Shown piece by piece: positions 1 through 7,463 of a DNA stretch of 8,096 bases; positions within the stretch are counted from its first letter, which is position 1, and every line of letters begins with the position of its first letter. The notes under the pieces were generated by a model, which searched no databases, was not told where the DNA came from, and worked only from the letters and a program-made list of their open reading frames with translations. Position numbers and translations under genes: made by a program. The DNA is from Akkermansiaceae bacterium UBA5689 (lineage in GTDB: Bacteria; Verrucomicrobiota; Verrucomicrobiia; Verrucomicrobiales; Akkermansiaceae), in the NCBI GenBank assembly GCA_002420305.1, contig DIHT01000144.1, forward strand, positions 1-8,096, given 5' to 3'.

Positions 1-1236
1 ACCTGTTGACGATGATTGACGATAAGTTGCGCTGCTTACGATCATTCGATGAAGGGGCTTCAATTGCCAATTGCCGTTGATCAGGGTCCGAGCAAGAAAA
101 TCCAACAGGAGAGGGTGACTCGGCGGGGACCCCAGATTCCCAAAATCATTAGGACTCTTCACCAGCCCCTGCCCGAAGTGGTGGTGCCACAGGCGGTTCA
201 CAATAACCCGGGCCAGAAGTTGTCCTGCTCCATTCTCATGATCAGTAAGCCACTGACCGAGGCCGTCCAGCTTTCCCTGCGACTCTCCCAGCCAGTAGTC
301 AGCATTCCTCCTCATGAGAACCTGCAGGAACCCGGGCGACACTGCCTTTCCTGGCGAACGCCAACTCCCCTTCAACAGAACCCGTGGCTCCTTGACCACG
401 AGATCAATTTTCTTTCTGGAGGCCTTGGGTGCCACACTAAATTGATCAAAGTAGAAGGCTGTAAACTGATAATATTCCTCAGTGCTCATCGGATCAACCG
501 GGTGATCGTGACATCGGGCACAACCGAAGGTAAACCCCAGGAAGGCTGTGCCAGTAGTGGCCACCATGTCGTCCAGTCGGTGAAACTGCTTATCATTGGG
601 ATCCGAGTTGTTCTGCAGCCTTGTCCCAAGATGCATGAACTGCCTGAGTTCAGCGTAGCGCGCCTTGTCCGGCTCGTATGAAGCCGGGGGCGCAAGGTGG
701 TAGTGCACGAATTTGTCGAAGGGAAGATCCTCATTAAAGGCGCGGATCACCGCATCCCTGAACTTCCAGGCATTCCCCCGCACCTTGTCCTCGTTTACGG
801 TCAGCACTCCGTCACTTTCTCCGAAACGCACCACATCCAACCAGTGACGCCCCCACCGCTCTCCAAAATGAGAACTCTTAAGAAGCCGCTCTACCAGATT
901 CGCATAAGCCTCCTCTGACTCATCATCAACAAATTGACGAATGTCTGGAACAGAGGGGGGAAGACCCGTCAGGCCAAGGCTCAAGCGTCTGATCAGGGTA
1001 TAGCGATCCGCCTCTTCCCGAGTAGGATGGAGCCCCCTTTCGAACAACTTCGAGAGAATGAAATTGTCCACTGGGTTTACTACCCAGCGATCCCCAGCCA
1101 CCGCCGGAATCGCTACTTCCCTGGGTAACGCCTGCATGCTCCAAAGATCACTCTCCCGAAGAGGAGAAGCTGACACCCCACAAAGAGACACTGCCACTCC
1201 GCATAGAATCCTCTGGCAATAGCGGTTTATCCTCAA
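1..1236 (-). CDS. DUF1549/DUF1553 (planctomycete-type, CxxCH-containing) secreted protein, 3' end cut by window edge
   Basis: The minus-strand frame is open for 412 codons from a TTG at 1236 to the window edge, so the C-terminus is missing. Residues 1-24 look like a signal peptide (basic start, core ILCGVAVSLCGV, cleavage near SAS). Residues about 30-265 match DUF1549: NPVDNFILSKL (54-64), LIRRLSLGLTGLPP (81-94), HFGERWGRHWLDVVRFGESDG (123-143), and C239-A-R-C242-H243-D-H245 followed by P-V-D-P, a possible c-type haem or metal site. Residues about 325-412 match the start of DUF1553: ARVIVNRLWHHHFGQGLV, NDFGNLGSPPSHP, LHRMIVSSATYRQSS. The N-terminal cytochrome c domain common in this family is absent and the linker between the two domains is short, so this is a compact member. 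No ATG lies between the upstream in-frame stop (1318-1320) and the conserved region except 1137, which would remove the signal peptide; TTG is therefore inferred. Its biochemical role is unknown. In PVC bacteria such proteins are usually exported and are often found near sulfatases. The family call is firm and the start is tentative. Confidence 0.9.
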   Translation of the reverse strand, partial: MRINRYCQRILCGVAVSLCGVSASPLRESDLWSMQALPREVAIPAVAGDRWVVNPVDNFILSKLFERGLHPTREEADRYTLIRRLSLGLTGLPPSVPDIRQFVDDESEEAYANLVERLLKSSHFGERWGRHWLDVVRFGESDGVLTVNEDKVRGNAWKFRDAVIRAFNEDLPFDKFVHYHLAPPASYEPDKARYAELRQFMHLGTRLQNNSDPNDKQFHRLDDMVATTGTAFLGFTFGCARCHDHPVDPMSTEEYYQFTAFYFDQFSVAPKASRKKIDLVVKEPRVLLKGSWRSPGKAVSPGFLQVLMRRNADYWLGESQGKLDGLGQWLTDHENGAGQLLARVIVNRLWHHHFGQGLVKSPNDFGNLGSPPSHPLLLDFLARTLINGNWQLKPLHRMIVSSATYRQSSSTG

Positions 1237-1317
1237 GACTTGGCAGACTACCTTTTGCCAACAGCAATCGTCAATCGTCCCAACGGGTTGGATTCCGATG
1301 GATCTCCAGCCAGAGCG

Positions 1318-2460
1318 TTATTTCTCTTCCAGAGCAGCCTCGGCATACTTCTTGAAGATATCCCAGGTCTTTGGCTTCGCCCCCCAGTTCTGGATCATGA
1401 ACACAGCATAGTGCCCCTTCCCACAGTCCACCCAGAATCGCGTTCCTGCTGCACCGCCCCATTCATAACGTCCCTGCTCGTTCACTCTTCCCCCGAGGCC
1501 ATAGCTTTTCCCAATATCCTTGAGGTGATTCTTGAACATTAGATCTACGGTTCCCTCCTTCAGGATGCGCTGCCCGTTCAACTCACCTTTCCTTAAGAGC
1601 ATTTCGCAGAACTTGGCATAATCTCCCGCGGTAGACATCAGACCCTGCCCGCCCATCATTCGTGCAGGACGCCTCATCACTTCGTCGCGGCCCATAACCT
1701 TCCTCAACCCTCCTGCATTCTTACGACTGTAAACGAGTGCCACCCGTGAACGATCCTCCGGATTCTTCACCCAGAACTCGGTGTCAGACATCTGCAACTT
1801 GTCGAAGACTCTCTCGCCCATGATCAGATCAAGCGTCTTCCCCTCGATAGCCTCAAGGTATCGGCCCAGAATATCAATCGAGTAGCCATAGGTATAACGC
1901 TCTCCCGGATGAAAGACGAGCGGGCGCTTTGCCATGGACTTCGAGAAGTCTTCCAGCGAAGCTCCCGGACCCATTGCCAGCTCGCTTCGATCGTATGTAA
2001 GCCCCGCAGAATGCGTCATTAGGTGACGCGGAGTGACAGGTCTCTTGGCCGCAACCTGCTTCTGGCCTTCGCGCACACGCACCGTCTTCCACTCAGGCAA
2101 ATACTTGTGGATCGGATCATCGAGCTTGAACTTTCCCTCTTCCCAAAGCGCCATGGCAGTGACTGCGACGATAGGCTTGGTCATCGAATAGATCCGAAGC
2201 AGACTATCCTTCGACATGGGCTCCTCTTTATCCAGATCACGTTGTCCATGAGATTCGAAGTAGCCGATCTCACCTTTCCAACCGATGAGGCCGATGAGGC
2301 CAGAAACCTGCTCTTCCCTCACTTCATTCTTCATAGCCATCTCAAGGTCCTCCACTGCGTCATTGGCTAATCGGGCAGCGGACGCCTCCTTCGCGAAAGC
2401 CCCTCCGAGGCCAGAAACAACCAGAATGCTAGCAACGCAAAAGTAGTGAAATCTTCTCAT
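1318..2460 (-). CDS. Secreted serine hydrolase, class C beta-lactamase/EstB-like family
   Basis: This 380-residue protein has a signal peptide (MRRF, hydrophobic core to about residue 20, likely cleavage after AFA at 23). The mature part has the layout of the beta-lactamase-fold family (Pfam Beta-lactamase), closest in motifs to family VIII esterases such as EstB. The nucleophile motif is S92-M-T-K95 within RIYSMTKPIVAV. The second motif is YTYGYS (189-194), with Tyr193 the probable catalytic tyrosine. The third motif, equivalent to KTG, is W334-G-G-A-A-G-T340. HLMTHSAGLTY (147-156) and GGQGLMSTAGDYAKF (270-284) are further family signatures. Length is normal and no catalytic residue is missing. 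The substrate cannot be read from sequence: members cleave esters, beta-lactams or D-amino acid peptides, and an esterase role is more likely than antibiotic resistance. It probably acts in the periplasm. The start codon has GGGAAG directly against it, too close for a standard ribosome binding site. The DUF1549 gene follows 81 bases downstream on the same strand, so co-transcription is plausible. Confidence 0.9.
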   Translation of the reverse strand: MRRFHYFCVASILVVSGLGGAFAKEASAARLANDAVEDLEMAMKNEVREEQVSGLIGLIGWKGEIGYFESHGQRDLDKEEPMSKDSLLRIYSMTKPIVAVTAMALWEEGKFKLDDPIHKYLPEWKTVRVREGQKQVAAKRPVTPRHLMTHSAGLTYDRSELAMGPGASLEDFSKSMAKRPLVFHPGERYTYGYSIDILGRYLEAIEGKTLDLIMGERVFDKLQMSDTEFWVKNPEDRSRVALVYSRKNAGGLRKVMGRDEVMRRPARMMGGQGLMSTAGDYAKFCEMLLRKGELNGQRILKEGTVDLMFKNHLKDIGKSYGLGGRVNEQGRYEWGGAAGTRFWVDCGKGHYAVFMIQNWGAKPKTWDIFKKYAEAALEEK

Positions 2461-2668
2461 CTTCCCGGCATCCAGACAGATTCAAATCCATGCCGCAAGC
2501 CTGCCTCTTATTCAATTGCCTTTTCGGATTTAACCTGCGACCAAAAGCACCCTCCTCACCGTATCGCGTTACCCACGTCTAGAAAATTCCTGCGCTGCTG
2601 GGATGCTTTCTTGGAACTCTTACCATTGCTGAACGAACTGAGCTGTAGTATGCCCCCTACAGATCGCG
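2461..2668. promoter_or_regulatory. Divergent intergenic region (inferred promoters for both directions)
   Basis: This 208-base gap separates the minus-strand hydrolase gene from the plus-strand efflux operon, so by position it should carry both promoters. I found no -35/-10 pair with good spacing on either strand, no clear operator palindrome and no convincing terminator. A short frame running through it on the plus strand (2446-2685) lacks family features and overlaps the 5' ends of both neighbours, so it is not called as a gene. The regulatory role rests on gene arrangement only. Confidence 0.5.
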
Positions 2669-3979
2669 ATGAAGCCATCCGATAATCCCATCTCCAACGG
2701 CAAGGAACACACCTCGCGGCAAGTATCAGGCGGAACCGCTGGACTCTTGCTCAGAATTCTCGCGCCCATTGCTCTCCTTGCACTTGGAATATTCGGTTAT
2801 AGCAAGCTCTCGATCGCGGTTCCCGAGGAGGATCAGCCCCGCCGCCAGAGAAAACCAGTGGAAACCAGAGTTCTTGAACTGAAACGCGAAGATTATCGAG
2901 TCAAGATACCTTCACAGGGAAATATAAGAGCGCACGGCCTCGTTAACTTAACTTCGGAGGTCCCGGGAAAAGTTCAGGCAATTTATCCTCCTTTTGAAGA
3001 GGGCGCCTTTTTTTCAAAAGGTGACATCCTTCTCGAGATCAACCCTATCGACCTGCAAGTCGCCCTCATTTCTGCTCAAGCACAGGTCGCCGCAGCCCAA
3101 CTGAATCTCGCAAAGGAAGAGGCGCTCGCCGAGCAGGCCCGACTTGACTGGAAAGATCTCGGCTACGAGGACGAACCCAGCGCCCTTGTCAGGCGGGAAC
3201 CCCAACTGAAAGCGGCTCGCCAAGGTTTGCTACTCGCCGAAGCTCAGGAGGAAAGTGCCTTGCGCAACCTTGCGCGAACGAAGGTGACCGCTCCATTTGA
3301 TGGCCGGGTTCTGAGAAGGACTGTCGGAGTGGGGCAGTCAATCGGGCCCTCGACGGCGCTCGCGGAAATATTTGCCACCGACTATAGCGAGGTTCGACTC
3401 CCGGTATCCACCCTGAACATCCGGGACGTCACCCTCCCGGAAGACGCCTCTGATCCCCCTCTTGCCGTGACCTTGCGGGATGGTCTTGATGACCAGTCCT
3501 CGACGGAGTGGAGCGCTCGCATCCTCCGGACCGAGGGGGCATTGGACTCCAGCACACTTGAGCTTTTTGCAATTGCCCGGATTGAGGACCCTTTCGGATT
3601 ACAGTCAGAACACCCACCCCTGCGTATCGGCCAACCCGTCATTGCCGCCATCCCGGGTAAAACGTTGAAAGATGTCTTCGTCATTCCGCGAGAGGCTGTT
3701 TCCCAGCTGAGCCGTATCCGGATTGTGGATCCCGCCACCCTGAAGCTTGGCTCCTCCTACATCCGGCCACTTCATTCTGATGATGACAACATAATATTTC
3801 GAGATCCCTCGCTTGAGGATGGCACCCTCCTGGCCCTCACCCGCCTCGTGTATGCTCCCGATGGAGGCGGGGTCATCATCATCACGGAGGAAAACGACGA
3901 GATCCCTGTGGATTCAGCCGCCGGGGAAGTCACCTCTACAACCGCGGACAAGGGAACCACGGGCCGCCTGAAGCCATGA
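2669..3979 (+). CDS. RND efflux periplasmic adaptor subunit (membrane fusion protein)
   Basis: This 436-residue protein is the adaptor that links an RND pump to an outer-membrane channel. Residues about 24-45 form a single N-terminal membrane anchor (GLLLRILAPIALLALGIFGY) without a lipobox cysteine, so it is probably an uncleaved anchor rather than a lipoprotein. Residues 66-126 hold a beta strand and the first lipoyl half (SEVPGKVQAIYPPFEEGAFFSKGD). Residues 127-200 are Ala/Glu/Leu-rich and should form the alpha-helical hairpin. The second lipoyl half contains the classic TKVTAPFDGRVLRRTVGVGQ (204-223). The beta-barrel and membrane-proximal domains follow (about 238-400, including VFVIPREAVSQ). 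The last 30 residues are polar and probably disordered. An in-frame TGA at 2639-2641 leaves ATG 2669 as the only ATG start, although no Shine-Dalgarno sequence precedes it. The stop overlaps the pump's start as ATGA, indicating translational coupling. The transported substrate is unknown. Confidence 0.9.
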   Translation: MKPSDNPISNGKEHTSRQVSGGTAGLLLRILAPIALLALGIFGYSKLSIAVPEEDQPRRQRKPVETRVLELKREDYRVKIPSQGNIRAHGLVNLTSEVPGKVQAIYPPFEEGAFFSKGDILLEINPIDLQVALISAQAQVAAAQLNLAKEEALAEQARLDWKDLGYEDEPSALVRREPQLKAARQGLLLAEAQEESALRNLARTKVTAPFDGRVLRRTVGVGQSIGPSTALAEIFATDYSEVRLPVSTLNIRDVTLPEDASDPPLAVTLRDGLDDQSSTEWSARILRTEGALDSSTLELFAIARIEDPFGLQSEHPPLRIGQPVIAAIPGKTLKDVFVIPREAVSQLSRIRIVDPATLKLGSSYIRPLHSDDDNIIFRDPSLEDGTLLALTRLVYAPDGGGVIIITEENDEIPVDSAAGEVTSTTADKGTTGRLKP

Positions 3980-6900
3980 TATCGTGGTTTACCAGGAATG
4001 GCATTGCCGCCAATCTTCTTATGGGCGGAATCCTGCTTGCAGGTATCTATGTTGCCTTCTTCAAGATTACTCTTGAGATGGAGCCCGACCGGGAGTGGGG
4101 CAGTGTCTCGATCAGAAAACAGTATCCTGGCGCTACCCCCACCGACATCGAACGAGAGATTCTCATCCCAGTTGAAAATGCACTCGAGTCCCTCGACGGA
4201 GTCAAGCAACTCAACACCGACGCCGAGCGTGGCGAGGCCAAGATATGGGTAGAGGCCCGAAAAGGCACGGACCTTAGGGAACTCAAGGAGGACATCGACT
4301 CCCTCTTGAAGACCGTGAGCAATATGCCAGCTCCAAACGAACCGTTCCGTATCAGAATACCCAGCCAGAACGATCGTAGGTCTGTGATCTGGGTAGTGGT
4401 GAGTGGAGACCTTCCTGAGGATGAGCTTCATGAGGTCTCCCGTCAGGTTCGAAGCGACCTCCTTTCCATTGACGGAATAAGTAAGGTAAGGGCCTTTATT
4501 CCGGACAGGCATCGAATTGCGATCGAGCTGAATACAGACAAGCTGGCAGCCTACGACCTCACTCCAGATGCTGTTGCCAATGCAATCCGCCAATCTTCTA
4601 TTGACCTGCCCGCAGGAGCGATTGACGGCCCCACGGGGCGTCTCGACATCCGAACAAGAGGCCAAGCCTATACTCTTGAGGAATTTGCGGCCATCACCGT
4701 CCGGTCCTCCAACGGCTCCAGACTTACCCTCGGAGAAATCGCAACCACGATCACGGATGCTGACAATGAGGAAAAATTCATCTCCGAATACAACCGGCGA
4801 CCGGCAGTTCGGATTGATGTCGGCCGAACCGGCAACGAGAACGCCCTCAAGATCGCACGCGAAGTTCGAAATTACGTCGCGAAATCGTCCGAAAGATTTC
4901 CCGAGGGAGTCGTCCTCGGCACGCACGCAGATCGTGCTATAGACCTTCAGTCACGGCTTGAAACCATGGCCGGCTCCCTCCTTCAGGGCGGACTTCTTGT
5001 CATGGTTGTCCTTGGCCTTTTCCTGAGACCCCAGTTGGCCTTCTGGGTGGTAGTGGGAATTCCCGTAAGTTTCGCGGGTGGAATCGTCGTGATGCAGCTC
5101 TTTGGAATATCTGCAAACATGATGAGCCTGTTCGGCTTCATCATTGTGATTGGGGTGGTCGTCGATGATGCAATCGTCACTGGCGAAAGTGTCTATACCC
5201 GTCTCCAACGCGGAACTAACCCGCTCGACGCCGCGATCAGCGGCACTCGTGCCGTCACAGTCCCTGTGACCTTCGGAATTCTTACCACCATCGTTGCCTT
5301 TCTGCCCCTGCTTTTTTTCGAAGGCATGACAGGTAATTTCGCGCGGCAGATTCCGTTCGTGGTTACTCCGGTTCTCCTCTTCTCCCTCGTGGAATCCAAG
5401 TTAATTCTGCCAGCTCACCTTAAGCACGTAAAACTATCCACACGTAGGAGGCGCAATCCACTCTCAGCAATACAACGAGGTGCAGCATCCGGCCTTCAGC
5501 TCCTGATCGACAAGGTGTACGCTCCTACCCTGAAGGTAGTTGTATCTCATCGAATTTCGATGATCGGCATCTTCGTTTGTATAGCGCTGCTGATGCTCGG
5601 TTACTTTGCGGGGGGGCGTCTCGGATATGTCTCCATCCCCTCAGTCGAACGCCCTGAAATCTTCGCCACGCTCAAGCTTCCCGAACACGTCTCCAAGGAA
5701 ACCACCCGCATGTATACTGATCGTATTACGACGGCCGCAGAGCAAATGCGGGCCGAGTTTGTTGATCCTGAGAAAGGGGGCGTTGTGACAAATCACTGGC
5801 GCCTTCTTGGCACTGACTACCCGGGCCGCCCCTATAACAAGGCATACTCCGTAGTCTTTCTCGGACTGATGCCCTCGGGTCTACGGTCCGAGCCCGGCCC
5901 CAGCAACGACGTGGTCATGAAGCGCTGGCGAGAATTGATTGGAGAGCTCCCTGCTAACGCCACCCTCAAGATCAGGACTCAAAAGACCCGAGGAGATGAT
6001 GGAGAAAAGGACACCGACCCGCTTGAAATGGAATTGCGGGGGCCTAATTCAGAAATGAAACAGGAGATTGCCCGGAAAACCGAAGAGCTCCTCGAGGAAT
6101 ACGATGGGATCGCTAACGCATGGGTCAACCAACGAGCCAATCAGACCGAGGTGGAACTCTCGCTCACTCCACGGGGGACGGAACTCGGCATAACCCAGCA
6201 AACCCTCGCCTACCAAGTGCGGAGGGCCTTCTATGGTGAAGAGGCCCAGCGCGTCCTCCGTGGCCATGAAGAGTATCGCGTAATGGTTCGACTTCCCAAG
6301 AAGCAGAGAGAAACCTTCAACACCTTGGAGAAAATGAAAATCCGGACCCCCGCAGGAGCCGAGGTTCCCCTCTTTACGGTCGCGAAGATCGACTTCGTCC
6401 AGGCTCCTACCTATATCGAACGGAATGACAAGGCCGAGGTCATCCGGATCGGAGGAGAACCGACTGACAGGAGCGTGGATCTCGTTCGTATTGCAGATTC
6501 ACTCAAACCCCAGCTCCGAGAACTCCTCCTTGGAAGCGAGGATCTTCAGTTCGTTTTCAGGGGGGCAGTCGCAGAAGCTGAGGAGACAAAAAAACGTCTC
6601 ATAATTGGCAGCATCGCCCTGATGTTCGCTCTCTTTGCCCTCTTGGCAATTCCGTTTCAATCAATCGTGCAGCCTCTCTACATTCTCGCCGTCGTTCCAT
6701 TCGGCGTCATCGGTGCGCTCCTTGGCCATATGATCATGGATGTGACACCCTCGGACCTGTCTCTCTTTGGAATTATCGCGATGGCTGGAGTAGTGGTGAA
6801 CGACTCCCTCGTAATGGTGGATGACATCAATCAACGGGTCCGCCGTGGCATTCCACTTCTTGACGCCGTGCAGCAATCCGGTTGCCGGCGCTTCCGCCCC

Positions 6901-7173
6901 ATCTTCCTCACCTCAGTCACTACCTTCGTCGGATTGATGCCCCTCATGTTCGACAATTCGCTCCAGGCCCAGTTTCTGATCCCCATGGCAGTGTCCCTCG
7001 CCTACGGGGTCCTTTTTGCCACAGGAATTACACTCTTTCTCATCCCCTGTGTTCTCCTTACCGCTAATGACCTTGGAGTAATGGCTCGAAGTTTTTTCTC
7101 CTGGTATGGGCGCCCCTTCCACAAGACTCCCAGACACCAAAGGGAACTCACAGGAACCAACAAGAAATCTTGA
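3976..7173 (+). CDS. RND family efflux pump, inner-membrane transporter (AcrB-like, HAE-1 type)
   Basis: This 1065-residue protein has the full-length RND layout: TM1 (about 9-29), a first periplasmic porter domain (30-334), TM2-TM6 (335-480), TM7 (527-546), a second periplasmic domain (547-873) and TM8-TM12 (874-1026). Family signatures include YPGATPTDIER (50-60), the TM4 segment IGVVVDDAIVTGESV with proton-relay Asp397-Asp398, and VLRGHEEYRVMVRLPKKQR (760-778). TM10 carries GVVVNDSLVMVDD, with Asn942-Asp943 where AcrB has its relay lysine (Lys940). This Asn-containing form is common in AcrB relatives outside the Enterobacteria set, so the pump is likely active. It should use proton motive force to export small molecules through the adjacent adaptor and an outer-membrane factor that is not in the window. 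The ATG overlaps the adaptor's stop by four bases with no obvious ribosome binding site. Substrate range (drugs, lipids, dyes or others) cannot be read from sequence. The last 68 bases also encode the start of the downstream TM2-domain protein in another frame. Confidence 0.95.
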   Translation: MISWFTRNGIAANLLMGGILLAGIYVAFFKITLEMEPDREWGSVSIRKQYPGATPTDIEREILIPVENALESLDGVKQLNTDAERGEAKIWVEARKGTDLRELKEDIDSLLKTVSNMPAPNEPFRIRIPSQNDRRSVIWVVVSGDLPEDELHEVSRQVRSDLLSIDGISKVRAFIPDRHRIAIELNTDKLAAYDLTPDAVANAIRQSSIDLPAGAIDGPTGRLDIRTRGQAYTLEEFAAITVRSSNGSRLTLGEIATTITDADNEEKFISEYNRRPAVRIDVGRTGNENALKIAREVRNYVAKSSERFPEGVVLGTHADRAIDLQSRLETMAGSLLQGGLLVMVVLGLFLRPQLAFWVVVGIPVSFAGGIVVMQLFGISANMMSLFGFIIVIGVVVDDAIVTGESVYTRLQRGTNPLDAAISGTRAVTVPVTFGILTTIVAFLPLLFFEGMTGNFARQIPFVVTPVLLFSLVESKLILPAHLKHVKLSTRRRRNPLSAIQRGAASGLQLLIDKVYAPTLKVVVSHRISMIGIFVCIALLMLGYFAGGRLGYVSIPSVERPEIFATLKLPEHVSKETTRMYTDRITTAAEQMRAEFVDPEKGGVVTNHWRLLGTDYPGRPYNKAYSVVFLGLMPSGLRSEPGPSNDVVMKRWRELIGELPANATLKIRTQKTRGDDGEKDTDPLEMELRGPNSEMKQEIARKTEELLEEYDGIANAWVNQRANQTEVELSLTPRGTELGITQQTLAYQVRRAFYGEEAQRVLRGHEEYRVMVRLPKKQRETFNTLEKMKIRTPAGAEVPLFTVAKIDFVQAPTYIERNDKAEVIRIGGEPTDRSVDLVRIADSLKPQLRELLLGSEDLQFVFRGAVAEAEETKKRLIIGSIALMFALFALLAIPFQSIVQPLYILAVVPFGVIGALLGHMIMDVTPSDLSLFGIIAMAGVVVNDSLVMVDDINQRVRRGIPLLDAVQQSGCRRFRPIFLTSVTTFVGLMPLMFDNSLQAQFLIPMAVSLAYGVLFATGITLFLIPCVLLTANDLGVMARSFFSWYGRPFHKTPRHQRELTGTNKKS

Positions 7174-7408
7174 AGCATCAGAAAGGGAAATCCTGATCGC
7201 CTTCCTTCCGTATTTCTTTCTGGGACCCCTCGGAATACTTCGCTTTTACGTCGGGAAAAAAGGCCGCGTTACTGCACGAATTCTGACTTTTGAAGGATTA
7301 GGAATTTGGGTGCTTATCGATTGGATCCTGACCATGAATGGATCCTTCCCCGATAGTGAGGGCAAGTCCCTGACTGAATGGACCTACCTTCAACCTAAGC
7401 TTGGCTAG
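7106..7408 (+). CDS. Small TM2-domain membrane protein
   Basis: This 100-residue protein contains a recognisable TM2 domain (residues about 28-78). The first helix is LIAFLPYFFLGPLGI (30-44), followed by the turn LRFYVGKKG (45-53), then the second helix with LTFEGLGIWVLIDWILTM (60-77). This fits the family pattern of G-x-L-G-x-x-R-F-Y-x-G-K, then G-x-G-I-W-x-L-I-D. Residue 45 is Leu where many members have His. The function of bacterial TM2 proteins is not established; they are two-helix inner-membrane proteins. The polar N-terminus (1-27) and C-terminus (79-100) show no known motif. The only ATG in frame is at 7106, which puts the first 68 bases inside the end of the pump gene. A later non-ATG start (CTG near residue 30) would leave little before the first helix. 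No ribosome binding site is visible, so the start is uncertain, but the domain match argues that the gene is real. It probably belongs to the efflux transcription unit. Confidence 0.8.
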   Translation: MGAPSTRLPDTKGNSQEPTRNLEASEREILIAFLPYFFLGPLGILRFYVGKKGRVTARILTFEGLGIWVLIDWILTMNGSFPDSEGKSLTEWTYLQPKLG

Positions 7409-7463
7409 TAATCTCACGGAGACTAGAAACGTATCATCGATATTTCACACCTTGAACCTCCCC

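Noticed and set aside
16..681. Plus-strand open frame of 221 codons
   Set aside because: It lies antisense to the DUF1549/DUF1553 coding frame, whose motifs (CxxCH, HHHFGQGLV, TYRQSS) are clear on the minus strand.
1318..2460. Antibiotic-resistance beta-lactamase
   Set aside because: The motifs (SMTK, YGYS, WGGAAGT) fit the EstB-like esterase branch of the fold better than a class C resistance enzyme, and there are no mobile-element or resistance-cassette features around it.
2446..2685. Small plus-strand frame of 79 codons spanning the divergent intergenic region
   Set aside because: It overlaps the 5' ends of both neighbouring genes, has no domain-like or membrane features, and is best explained as chance.
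3004..3023. Perfect 6-bp hairpin with T-run (CCTTTT, loop TTTC, AAAAGG), resembling a terminator
   Set aside because: It is inside the adaptor's lipoyl-domain coding sequence (AFFSKGD), the T-run is in the 5' arm and loop rather than after the stem, and the operon continues downstream.
3772..4926. Long open frame (384 codons) on the minus strand opposite the adaptor's end and the pump's start
   Set aside because: It lies antisense to strongly conserved adaptor and RND sequence, shows no recognisable domain or export signal, and long antisense open frames are common opposite moderately GC-rich genes.
7409..7463. Possible terminator or promoter between the TM2 gene and the sulfatase
   Set aside because: No GC-rich stem followed by a T-run and no well-spaced -35/-10 pair can be seen in these 55 bases; the short ATCGAT palindrome is not informative.
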